From contig JAWWNJ010000010.1 of assembly GCA_037176885.1 (NCBI GenBank), forward strand, positions 1,798,001 to 1,862,000: 64,000 nt of DNA. Reading direction: 5' to 3'. A program made the translations under genes and the position numbers. The notes below the pieces were generated by a model that was not told the DNA's origin, did not search any database, and saw only the letters and a list, made by a program, of their open reading frames with translations. Origin of the DNA: Favolaschia claudopus. Its lineage: Eukaryota > Basidiomycota > Agaricomycetes > Agaricales > Mycenaceae. Below are positions 54,531 through 64,000 of the stretch, piece after piece (the stretch's first letter is position 1; every line of letters begins with the position of its first letter).

Positions 54531-57249
54531 ATTCCGCGTCTCAACACTTACTAAACCCCCCGCCACTATCACAAATTGAACTCCACCCACTCCACCCACG
54601 CTCGACGCCGCGCTCGTCAACATCAACGACCCAACGATGTCGTTCCGGCACTAAGCACTCCAAGACGCCTGAAGAAACTGCGGCTCGAATCAGATTAAGG
54701 CAAGTTCTCGCGACGAACAGAATATAAGAACTCACCTGCTTATGCCGACGGCGCTGCGTGGATCCTGGCCGTTCGCGTTCGCCAATAAGCGAGAAGAGCG
54801 TTGCGGAGAAATATGAATTTGATGCGGGCTTGCAGCGGGGTGGAGGTTGGGGTAAGCTGAAACGACGTCGATTACGTTGATGGCCGAAATGGGAGAACTG
54901 GGAGACGGCAGTGGAGGTGCGAACGATGGCGAGGGGTGGATTGAAGCGTAGTAGCGCGAGATTGGCGCGACAACGGCGCCGGGTTCGAGCGTCGGTTTCG
55001 AGGGGTTAGGGGGTCAGCGACGTGGGGTAGGCGAGAGAGAAGGCGGCGGCATCGCCATCGCCACTTGGTTCGTTAGCCAAGAGGACAGCAGGCCGAAGTT
55101 GCTCGGTAGGGCGAAGAGGAGAAACGGGTCGTCGTCGCGATCAAGGCACGGAATGGCGAGGGTGGTGAGGGAGAAAGGCAGGCCTGGCAAAATGGGTCGA
55201 CAACACCCTTGACGGAATCGACATCAACGTGCAACGTGGACAAGTCGTAGACGGCGAGGAGGACGCGGAGGAAGGGTGCGGGTCCATCGAAGAGATGAGA
55301 GTTGTTTGAGGGCGCCATTGCGAAGGAGGGGCGGAGGCGAGGAGGCGAGAGAAGACGACGATGGTTACTGAGGATGCCTGGGAGACAGGTTAGTAGGAAG
55401 GCCACGGAGGCAAAAATTGAAGACGAAGAAGAGGAAGGGCATGAAAAATAACGACACAAGAATCGACGCGCACCTTGTAGTGAGAATTCGGAGTAGCGCC
55501 CGTTCACAGTCGGTCGAGCGACGCGCAGACTGCACCGACTTTCCCCACCTCATTGTTGCACACAGGCAGGGAGCGTGCTTCCTTCAAAGCCTCCTCCTCC
55601 ATGGCCCTTCCTACGCTCAACGCTAAACATATCCGCCTTATTCTTCGACACACGGCATGATGGGGAGCGAGTAGTAAGAAACCCGGCGCGCAACTGGCAA
55701 GACGACAAGATATTAATATTTAAAACTTTCATTGAGATAGACGGGAGCAAGAAGTAATGGAATGGGTCGAAGAAATGAAGAGGAACGAAAGAAACGACGT
55801 ACAATTTCGATTCGTTTTCACCCCGAAACCCACCGGCCCTGCTTTTCCATGATTCCACGATAACGGCGTGTAATGTTGGACAGTCTAGTAGTGGTGTCAA
55901 CTAGATAACGTGGGCGTCGTCGAGAATCGTTGTCGCCCTGCGCGGCAGGAGAGGAGAGGCGGGATGAGAAGTTGTGTCGAGATTTGATGAGCAGAGATAC
56001 GGGCAGATGCGCGTGAAGCCGTTGCAAATGTCGAGGCATCTGTGTTGGGTGCGCAGAGAGTGAAGAGAGAAGAGAATCGTCAAGGCAGGACGGGAGATGG
56101 TGTGCTGTCCCGTGGGCCGCCGTGACTCACACGCTCGGCATCGAATCCGAGTGGCTCGGAGAGTTCGGTGCGATCACCGATACTCAACGCCGCCACCCAA
56201 ATATGGCAATTTTCTAACAACACCCAACAGAATTTCGTTGGTACTTCTCATAATCGGTGCCACGCAATTGTTAGGTATATAAATGAATACCATACGCACT
56301 TTCGGGGGGCTTGAAGTCTCGTATGAACCTCCATGAAGCGGCCTTTTCCGGGTTAAGGCAGTTCAGTGTTGTGATATTGCCTCAACTGTTGCAGATGATT
56401 GTTGCAGTCGCAAATCACAGATAGAGCCTTTCGTCAGCGGCTCATCTGTCAATTTAGGCTCCGAGATGCTGCACCTCAAGCCGTGCTGGAACACTTCGAT
56501 TATCTTTGATTGTTTTATCTCGAACAATTTCTGTGATTCTGGGGTGCAGATGGTCAACGAAGATGGTACAACTATTGAATTATGATTCAACGAAGACTAT
56601 GTATTAGTTCTTAAAGATATTTTAATACTTCGAATTTGGGATAACGAAAGGCGAACAAGTGAACATAGTTGCAGTGCTGGATTTACTTACGAGGTTGGTA
56701 AAATTGAATCGTTGTAAGAATTGAACGATAGGTGAAATATCTTGCCCTAATTCTTGCTAGAACTTGATTATATAGTTCCTCTCATGTAGTCCTCATTTTT
56801 CCACAATTTCTGGTCTGTTCTGTGGCCTCAAAATCGACGAAGAAAGTTACCATCAAACGCGAAGTTGTACAGTTCGTCATCGCGATTTTATTGAACTTAT
56901 TATTTCGAAGTCAAGAGCGCGTCTTTACGCGTATAAGTAGAATATGTTTTTCATATGAGCTATGAGTACGCTCTCGGACAGTTAGACACGTCGACATCGC
57001 GTCCGACGTCGTTGAACGCGTCGACCTCGTCGAAAGACACGGAACTCGGACCGTCGTCCCAGCCAATGGGACGGCGTTCCGATAAAGCCGATCGTTTGCG
57101 AAATCAAGTGCAAGTCCACCTCGTTTCTCTCAATTCTTCCTCAAAACATGCCTTTCAGTTCATTACAACAAGAGTAATTGGTGTTCAACATTGGTAACAC
57201 AGAATACAGATGCAATGATAAGAAAGCAAAGAATGTGGTCGAAACTAAA

Positions 57250-57999
57250 TCAAACAGAGAGAACAAAGCGAGTAACTGATCTTCTCATATACTTATCCCG
57301 TTCAAAAGCGCAAACCGCTTCGGTGACGATGAAAGGCGGATATGATCGCGGAAGGGTTGGGATGAACACTGCGCCGGCGTGTCCGATATAGGGCTGGGCT
57401 ATTGTGCACAGGTCGCGAAGGCTGAGTGAACGGAGGCGAGGCGGAAGAGAAGGCGGCTGAATAGCGCTCGAAGGAGGATTAGAAGAGGTGGATGCAGGTG
57501 AGGAAGTCGTTAAGATCGACGAGAACGACGCGGAGCTTGGAGGAGGGCGGAATTTTTGCGGGCCTTTCTCGTTGTAACGCGGTTTGGCCGCATACAAGGC
57601 ATGGGCGGCGGCGCCGAAGGCGGGTTCAGTTGAGGCGCAGAGAGCGCGAAGGTAAGGTACTCGTTATTTGAGGTTCCATCGAGCCCTTGAGTGGGATCTC
57701 ATTCCCCTCGCGTAGTTTGTGTGGGGGCGGCGGCGGACGCGTCGATGCCGAGCGATGACGAAGGCGAGGGAGGGAGCTTTCTGAGCGCAAAGTTGTAGCG
57801 GCGGCTGTGCGCCAGCGACGAGGGCAAGTTTGTGGTGAGCTGAAACGAGCGAAACCAGCGCCGAGACGGGTCGAAGACAGCGTACTCGAGACAGATCGAT
57901 GGCGGCGTCGGCAGCAAGGAGAGGCGATGGCGATGGCGAGCATAGGGAAGAGATAGAAGGATGGTGTCGCTCCGCGTATGCAAAGAGACAGAGGCATTC
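57250..57999 (-). CDS. Doubtful hypothetical gene inside the 5.5-kb element
   Basis: From ATG 57,999 (MNASVSLHTRSDTILLSLPY) a frame runs with LEYAVFDPSRRWFRSFQLTT. A different frame, plausible only after an unproven splice, continues LRALCASTEPAFGAAAHALY and then SLRDLCTIAQPYIGHAGAVF. Ser/Pro-rich with some globular-looking stretches. No family recognised and splice sites are weak; it could be decayed cargo. Confidence 0.25.
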
Positions 58000-59662
58000 A
58001 TTAAAAACTAACTGAGTTTAACTGGGTTGGGCGCGGAGACTTCTCTGCGCACCTCTCAACGTTTGTTTTACGAATGTCGAGTTTAAAAAAAAGGTCAAGT
58101 TCTAGCCCATAACATCGAATTGAAGAGGAAGTTCGAAAATTCACCGTAAACGCACCTCGAACCCGAAAGTATTGACTTAAAATGAGATACTCTCCCCTCA
58201 TCTTTGCAACTGCTTTCGCAGTCGCAGCACAAATCAGAGGAGATAGGGTAAAGGGGACATTGAATGAAGCCTCGGGAGCCATTAGATCAAGGGAAAAGGT
58301 GGAGAAACAAGTCGAAACACGTACTCGGGAATTTTGCAGATCGAGCTTATGAATCCATATGATTAAAGACGTCGAAAACGCCGGCGCAGCAGTGCTCAAA
58401 AGGCAGATGAGCTGTTCCAGCTGTTTAGGGAGGGCATTTATGAATGCGTAGCACGCTCAATTCGTACAAAAAGACCTAGATAGCCGCTAGCGACACTTGA
58501 AGATTTTTGATTGGCTTGTCTTGCACCCGGACCAGTGGATGTTTGAAGAGAGAAGCTGCTTTGATACCAGCCTGTTGCTGTTCCAACGAAGTGTTTGTTG
58601 AAATGAGAGAGGGAGAGGTAAACAAGGAGTGGTTGGTGGGTGTTGAGATGAGGCGAGGAGTCAAGAGTGAAGATCAGAAGTTGATGGCAAATAACAGCAA
58701 ACTTCCCAGACTGTGAACAAACCTTGAACAAACCCATCCCAGTTCAGCAAACAGAAAAGGTTGAAAACAGAAAATGAAGGTCCAGGAATGCAGATGCTCC
58801 AAATCGGAGAAAATGAATTAAATACTCCAGTAATGATCAGAACTTCTCTTGAGTTCAAAAGGGAAAATGCTTGGTAAATACCAGCGGGAGCGATATTTTT
58901 CGGACGAAACATATTTGATCCTATTCCATCATCAGATCAATAAATGCGATGTTTTTCGATGGCAAGTATAAGAAATTATAGAAATGATAAAATCCTATAA
59001 AAAAAATAAGATATCTGAGCTTGCTAAATTGTCAAAAATGATAGCAGAAGCCGGGGTGCCGGACCTCATCACCTTTTGATGAAAGGCAATCAGAAGGGCC
59101 GGCAGGGAGTTGAAAAAAAGCGCTTGACAGGCCCTGGCTGGCTCCACGCAAAAAAACAACCGGGCAACCTGGCTATGTTCAGGGCATTTATTCTTTATAT
59201 TACATCTAGGGCTCGGATCGAACGATCCTGAGCGCGCCACTCGCGTAAAACTCGAGACAGGATGTTGTAGAAATACAGCCGCCGGCTGGAGTGAGCGGCA
59301 CGAGACAGGTCGTGAGCAATGTCCCAGTCACGAAGGTCGCCGGCAAATTCCTCCCGCCGACGTAAAAAGTCAGCGGGCTCACCGTCCACCGAGCCCATGA
59401 ACATATCGAGGCTTAAGCCGCCGAGGCGCAGGTGGTACCAGAGTTCAAGGAATGCAAGGTCGTATAAAGTACCGCCTGAATAGAATAAGAAAGATGAGAA
59501 TTTGAGGAGCGGCTGGATGTACCGCTGCGATAGATGAAAAGTGTCGGTGTTATATCCGTGCCGGAAAGGAGGAAGAAGGAAGAGGGAGAGAGGAGAGAGG
59601 AGGTAGGTTCCGGTTCGAGACAGAAGGGAAGAACAGACAAGATGCCGAAGTGGAATCCGGGC

Positions 59663-59704
59663 GAGGTCGAACCCAGAACTACGGATATCAAAACCACTAC
59701 ACCA
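59663..59704 (-). ncRNA. tRNA-like sequence with Pol III A- and B-box matches (possible SINE head)
   Basis: On the minus strand TGGTGTAGTGG (A box, 59,704-59,694) is followed 20 nt later by GGTTCGACCTC (B box, 59,673-59,663). The arms do not fold into a good cloverleaf, so this is not called as a tRNA gene. It could be a tRNA-derived SINE head or chance. Confidence 0.3.
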
Positions 59705-59730
59705 CAGGTAGAATAAGGGTGAGTGGGGAC

Positions 59731-61402
59731 TGTCAGCCTACACGAGAGGAACACAAGGAGGGAAGACAACGAGGGCGGCTAGAACCCGCAGGCCAGTGGA
59801 AACCGATTCGCAATAAGACCAAGCCGGAACTTGGCCGGGCCGGAGCAAGGCCGGACGAAGGAGGTCACGTGATCGGGCCGGACGAAGGTCCGGGCGAGTC
59901 GGAGGAGCCGGGCGAGTTGGGCAAGCTAGAACGAAGTGCGGGGAGGCTTGCCCGAAAGCCAAGGGATGAGCAAGGGTCGAGGTCGAGGCTCGACAAAGTC
60001 GAGCAGGTCCAGGTGAGCAAAGGAGGCTTGGCCAGGGGCGTGGGAATAAGCCGGACGAAAGGTCGGCCAAGGCTATAAGGTGCCGGACGAGTTCGGACAA
60101 GGATAAGAGAGGTATCCGAACACAAGACCAAGAGTTGTTGTCAAAGAGGATAAGTCCGGACGGGAGAGAGATGAGCGGGAGGAGATCCGGACAGTGCAGC
60201 AGAACAAACGTTAATTATCAAACTAAGGAATACAAGCGGGAGACTCTACGTATTTAAAGTAAGTGCGGAGATATATCCAAATGAAGTCAGAAGTATGTAC
60301 AAGACAATAAGAACAATAAGTAAGAAGTGCGGTACAGTAGTAAGAACAATAAAGCAAGAGATGAGTACCGGACGAGAACAATAAAGACAATAAGAGAGAA
60401 GCATAGTCATATGATGCATACCAATGATGCCGGGGGAAGGTAGATGGCATAATGTTGAGTCCGGAGGAGGACTGCAGAGTTCGATGCAAGGCATCTCACG
60501 TCCGAGCGAACCAAGGGTGAGGATGCGAGTCCGCAGGGATGTAGTATGGCCGGATAAGGGAATTGATCGGATCACCGGCCGGGCCGGGGGAGCCGGGCCG
60601 GACGGGTGGCCGGGCGAACTGGGCGAACAAGTCGGACATGCGGGGAACTCGAGGATGAACAGGAATGGATCCGAGGGAGGTAGAAGTGAATCCGGATGAA
60701 CCTTGGGTGCGCCTCGTCCAATGTCTCGGCTGAGTAGGTGTCATCAGCATAAGAGAATAGGAGGAGTAGCAGGATGAACGGTAGAACCAAGTCAGATGAC
60801 TTCCACGGGAATCCAGGTGAAGTGGAGATGAATCGGAAACATAGATTGGGATGCGAGAGGACTCCGTAGGGGGATCGGGATGAACAGAGGAGGACCAGGA
60901 GGAAGTCCGCATTGCTCCGGCCGGACGAGTGGCTGTGCAGGCCGGAGCATCGACAAGTAATGCAGGAAGGTTCATCGGCGAAGTCCGAGATCCATATGAG
61001 TCCAAGGTGAAGCGGGAGATGAATGGAAAGGATAGGATCGTATGTGGGAGGACTGATATGAGCGGATGGGAACCAGGGTAAGTCTGCATTGCTCCGGCAT
61101 CATGAGTGATGGATTAGGCCGGAGCATTGACAAGGGATGCGGAAGGGTCCAACGGATAAGTCAAGCATCGGTATGAATCCGAGTGAGGGAAGGTGGATAG
61201 GAAACATAGGATCGGTTGGGTGAGGACTCCAGTAAGAGATCAGCATAGGGAACTGGGATATAGCTTATCTTGCTCCGGCAGCATTGATGGCTGGCAAGCC
61301 GGAGCAAGGACAAGGGTGCTGACAGGTCCTGGGAAGAAGTCGGAGATCCGGATGAATCCAAATGAGGGGTAGACTGGCAGGGTGTTGTGCACGGGCATAA
61401 CA
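59731..61402 (-). repeat. Candidate LTR (minus orientation) next to a polypurine tract
   Basis: Read on the minus strand, the tract TAAGAGGGGGATA (61,416-61,404) is followed by TGTTATGCCCG starting at 61,402. About 1.67 kb later a compatible end GGCTGACA lies at 59,731. TGTTA...TGACA ends and an adjacent polypurine tract are what a 3' LTR should show. The element body would run off the right edge of the window. No second LTR is available to prove it. Confidence 0.4.
60905..61365. repeat. Tandem repeat of about 180 bp, each unit with a hairpin
   Basis: Units begin near 60,905, 61,086 and 61,268 at (CA)TTGCTCCGGC and continue through GCCGGAGCA(T/A), GACAAG, GGAAGGGTC-like, GAAGTC.GAGATCC and TGAATCCAA blocks. 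In each unit GCTCCGGC and GCCGGAGC lie about 20 nt apart and can pair. A more diverged unit precedes at about 60,680-60,900. Confidence 0.65.
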
Positions 61403-64000
61403 GTATCCCCCTCTTACGTTCCTTGCCCTCAAGGAACAAAGGAATGAAGAGGAATGAAGGCGGAGTAGAACGAGGTCGGAATGAAGGACGGAATGAAGGG
61501 ACAGAAGAACGGAGGGACGGAATAGATTTCGGCTAGGTCTTAGCCAAATCTGGAGGGAGTTGGCCGGAGGACGGGAATAGAGGACGGAGGAACACAGGAC
61601 AAAGAACGTTGGCCAAAGGAAGAAAGAGGAGTGAAATCAAGCGCGCCGGAAGGCCGGAGCAAGCGTGGGAAAATCCGGATGATGGCATCGAACGGAATTC
61701 CAGAGCAGCTGCCGGACGAAGGAGCACTTGAATGAAGGACAGGAAGGGATCACCAACAGATCACTGCCAGGTTTCGAGCAAAACACTTAGCTGAAAATCC
61801 GAAGGAGATTGGACGGAGGAAAGCGAAGGAAGGACGGAGGACAAGAGAGTGTTGACCAATGGATGGGAAGGAGAATGCCGGACTGCCGGAGGAAGCGTGG
61901 GAAATTCTGGAGAAGGCCTCGAACGGAATTCCAGACAGCAACCAGAGGCAGGACAATGAAGGGCAAAGACGGAGGAATGTCGGATGAAGAACATTGGCCA
62001 AGGAAGATGTAGGGTTAAGATTGAGCGCGCCGGACGGACGGAGGAAGCGTGGGAAATTCCGGGCGAAGGACTTGAACGGAATTTCGGAGCTACTGCCGGA
62101 GGAACGGGCACTCAAAGGAAGGACAGGAGAATTCACCAAAAGGTGAAAGGAGGGAGTGATTAGCTTCCTGATCAAAAGAGATCAAAGGACGCACAGAACC
62201 ATAGCGGCCATTCCGTCAAGGAGTGGAAAGGGAGAAACCGCTACAGGGTCACCAACTATCGGCTTCGAAGTAAGCTATAACCCAACAACTATGGGCGAGG
62301 ATAGTGACGCGGTCAGGTCAAAGGTTGACACTGAGGCATATGGTTGGCCATATAGTCCAAGAGGCGGGCGGACACGAAGTCGGCCGGGCCGGAGGAACTA
62401 TTTCCGGAACAGGAATGTTCGGGGGAGGTGTCAGATGACAGCTCGAAGTCGTCGGAAGGACGAGCACCAGACCACATGTAAGAAAACCCGCAAGAAGAGT
62501 TTTGTAAGAGCTCCAAAGATAATACGGAGAGTGTGAATGGGCCAGATAAAATAAACCAGGGCCGGAGGAGCGTGGGAAAGTCCGGAGGAGCGGGGCCGGA
62601 GGACGTCGGAGAACGCCGGACGATCTGTAGCCATTCGCTCGTAGGGAAACCAGACAATCCAGAGGAGAAGGAATGATTCTGACGGAGCTGGAGGAAGCTC
62701 GAGCCAAAACCAGAGGAAGGGAGAGTGCGACAGCAAGGGAGAGATGCAGGAGTCGCCAAGATAGCCATAGAGTTTATCTATCAAAGACGGAGGGTTGAAT
62801 AAACTATGGGTTCACCAGCAGCCGATGTTATGAGAACATTAATCCACCCTTACGTGGACGTTGCCGGTGTGCAGGCCAAAGGGTAGGCACTGAAAGGCAC
62901 ATGGAAGCGTGGGAAAGCCGGATCAATTCCGGACGAGTCAACGGAAGATCGGGCTGGAGGTTGCCAAAGAACTGGAGTGTCGGAAGGACAGTCGCTATCC
63001 ATATGTAAGAAGACTCTGGGGTTGGGTCTTGTAAAGGCTCCAAAGAATACAGAGGGCGGAAAAGTGGCTTCGAATAAGAGCCAGAGGAAGGAGGGTATCG
63101 TGGGAAAGTGCCGGAGGACGGGCCGGACCAGCTGCCGGGCGAACTCGGGCAAGAGAGCGAGGGGAAAATGGATGAAGGTGACACAAACTAGGCGGAAAAG
63201 TGAATCCTAGTTGGATAAATTGAAATAAACTCAGCGATAAAATTTCCAGGCTGGCTAGCGTATCCCCCTCTTAAGGCAGGAAGTCCCATTGACTGCCAAA
63301 GAAGGTTGGAGGATTGCCAGGGGAGTTCTAGAGCAAAGGAACGTGCTCCAGAATTGTCAGAAAGCTCGAAGAGTCGTATACGGCCAATGAACGACACTGG
63401 GAAATGTGCGGAGGAGGCTGTAGGTCACCCGAGATTGATCAAGCCGGGTGGTCCGGGCCGGAGGGCCGGGCAAACCGGGTGAATCTCGGAGGAGGTGACA
63501 AAGAGCCGGGGGAGTACACAAAAGGTCTGTGCACAGTGGCGGAGAAGCAAGTCCCAAAATTCGTGCACAACTTGACTTTTGCGTACAGAATTGGGGACTT
63601 GATGTGCAGCCACACATAACCGTGTGAAGGCCGAAGGGAAGGGAATGATGGAGGAAGGGAATTGTGCCAGAGGAACACCCCAAATCGCAGGGAGAGACCG
63701 GAGATGCACGAATTTCCGGAGGAACAGAGGAAATCGGTGCAGAGCTACAACAGTCGAATCCAAGCGGCCGGAGGAACGGACCGTGGGAAAGTAAAGCTCC
63801 GGCCAAGATAAACACCAGAGGGGTGAGCTCTTGACGGGGTTGAAGCTCGGATAAATAGAGATGGGGATGGAAGTTCCGTGGGCAATAAATGAAGGGAAGT
63901 CGAAAGCGAAGGCGGAAGTGGCGAGACGGAGGGAGACGGAGGAGACTGAGGAGACTGAGGGAAACAGGAACTGATGCCAGAGGAAGCAGTCAACATTCCG
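61403..64000. other. Repetitive DNA to the window end, no gene recognised
   Basis: GGA/CCGG-rich sequence full of related words (GCCGGAGGA, GCGTGGGAAA). A second polypurine tract with the same core as the one at 61,404 (TAAGAGGGGGATAC, minus) lies at about 63,262-63,275. ORFs on both strands are long only because of biased composition, and I see no protein family. Probably the interior of a minus-strand LTR element or a pile of its remnants. Confidence 0.45.
61550..62130. repeat. Degenerate tandem repeat of about 130-240 bp spacing
   Basis: Three copies of a block with GGAGCAAGCGTGGGAAA / GGAGGAAGCGTGGGAAATTC, followed by TCGAACGGAATTCCAGA (or TTGAACGGAATTTCGGA) and GCCGGA.GAA, near 61,660, 61,890 and 62,040. 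Copies also share CGTTGGCCAA / CATTGGCCAA upstream. Related GCGTGGGAAAG words recur at 62.57, 62.91 and 63.10 kb. Confidence 0.55.

Larger units (their letters stand above)
53673..59214. mobile_element. Non-autonomous 5.5-kb relative of the KDZ element
   Basis: Left end CAACACTAGAAGTAAACTAA AG and right end TTTATATTACATCTAGGGCTC match those of the 16.3-kb element. The inner TTGCGTGGAGCCAGCC block also matches. Near the left end, two tandem copies of TTGTTTATTTGC(G/A)TGG followed by CCAGCCAGGCCC are present. No KDZ transposase motif is found inside, so it would need the enzyme in trans. The interior holds only short or doubtful minus-strand ORFs (for example 55,320-55,073, and 57,999-57,250 with ALYAAKPRYNEKGPQKF and RDLCTIAQPYIGHAGAVFIP), a C21 tract, and AT-rich spacers at 56.1-57.0 and 58.0-59.0 kb. 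Confidence 0.8.
53547..59475 (-). pseudogene. Minus-strand gene interrupted by the 5.5-kb element
   Basis: The right part, 59475-59222, reads GTLYDLAFLELWYHLRLGGL, SLDMFMGSVDGEPADFLRRR and SRAAHSSRRLYFYNILSRVL. At 59,222 the frame meets the target duplication. The left part resumes at 53,672 and continues in frame (CDVDAAISLHDIRRRDAHVP) to a TAA at 53,547. Joining the flanks through one GGATCGA copy gives one open frame, so this was an intact exon before the insertion. No family recognised. Upstream exons beyond 59,475 are not resolved. Confidence 0.55.

Noticed and set aside
54329..54727. Plus-strand Pro/Ser/Arg-rich ORF of 132 codons in the 5.5-kb element
   Set aside because: Runs through a C21 homopolymer and has low-complexity composition; no evidence for a gene.
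59645..59706. A genuine tRNA gene
   Set aside because: A- and B-box words are present but the T-arm and acceptor stems do not pair well; kept only as tRNA-like.
59413..60131. Minus-strand Pro/Ser-rich ORFs near 59.4-60.1 kb
   Set aside because: Open frames explained by C-rich repeat composition; no conserved motif apart from the exon ending at 59,475.

Overview
This window reads as genomic DNA of a mushroom-forming basidiomycete (Agaricomycetes). Genes have many short GT-AG introns of about 48-60 bp. There is a class I hydrophobin, a single-chain animal-type ATP-citrate synthase, and KDZ (Kyakuja-Dileera-Zisupton) DNA transposons with a TET/JBP-type dioxygenase relative, a combination known from agaric genomes. 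No prokaryotic features, CRISPR arrays or rRNA genes were seen. All exon structures are inferred by eye from splice signals, reading frame and family resemblance.

Host-type region, 1-20.8 kb: the 3' end of ATP-citrate synthase; a four-exon hydrophobin on the minus strand with a TATA box; a seven-exon gene of about 1,520 residues in which a DEDDy (WRN-type) 3'-5' exonuclease appears to be inserted inside an RNase H-fold transposase-like protein (3.9-8.8 kb); a snap-back inverted repeat (about 10 kb); a class II myosin heavy chain (10.97-16.78 kb) converging on a WASP/Las17 gene; and ribosomal protein L10. WASP and RPL10 need three single-base corrections in C-rich tracts to read through, most simply assembly errors.

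Transposon region, 20.8-64 kb: two foldback elements lie beside a truncated gene (20.8-22.5 kb). A transposase-like gene is cut off at about 24.36 kb where a Ty3/Gypsy retrotransposon begins. Its gag, connector, protease and RT-RNase H lie in successive -1 frames. Its integrase is split by a 16,291-bp KDZ element (32,201-48,491) flanked by the 7-bp duplication ATCATAA; removing the element plus one duplication copy restores the integrase frame. The KDZ element holds its transposase and six passenger genes: an acidic unknown protein, a TET/JBP-fold protein that has lost its iron ligands, a small basic protein, two proteins with RNase H1 N-terminal (viroplasmin/hybrid-binding) domains and no RNase H domain, and a large basic, polyproline protein. 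Minus-strand genes downstream of integrase include two Cys-cluster proteins. A second, 5,542-bp element with the same ends (53,673-59,214, duplication GGATCGA) interrupts one of them and has no recognisable transposase. From about 59.5 kb to the end the DNA is repetitive: a Pol III-box-like sequence, a candidate minus-strand LTR next to a polypurine tract, and two families of about 130-180 bp tandem repeats.

The most interesting objects are the exonuclease-in-transposase gene, the KDZ element carrying hybrid-binding-domain cargo and a probably iron-free TET/JBP protein, and the two-level nesting that can be read at base resolution.
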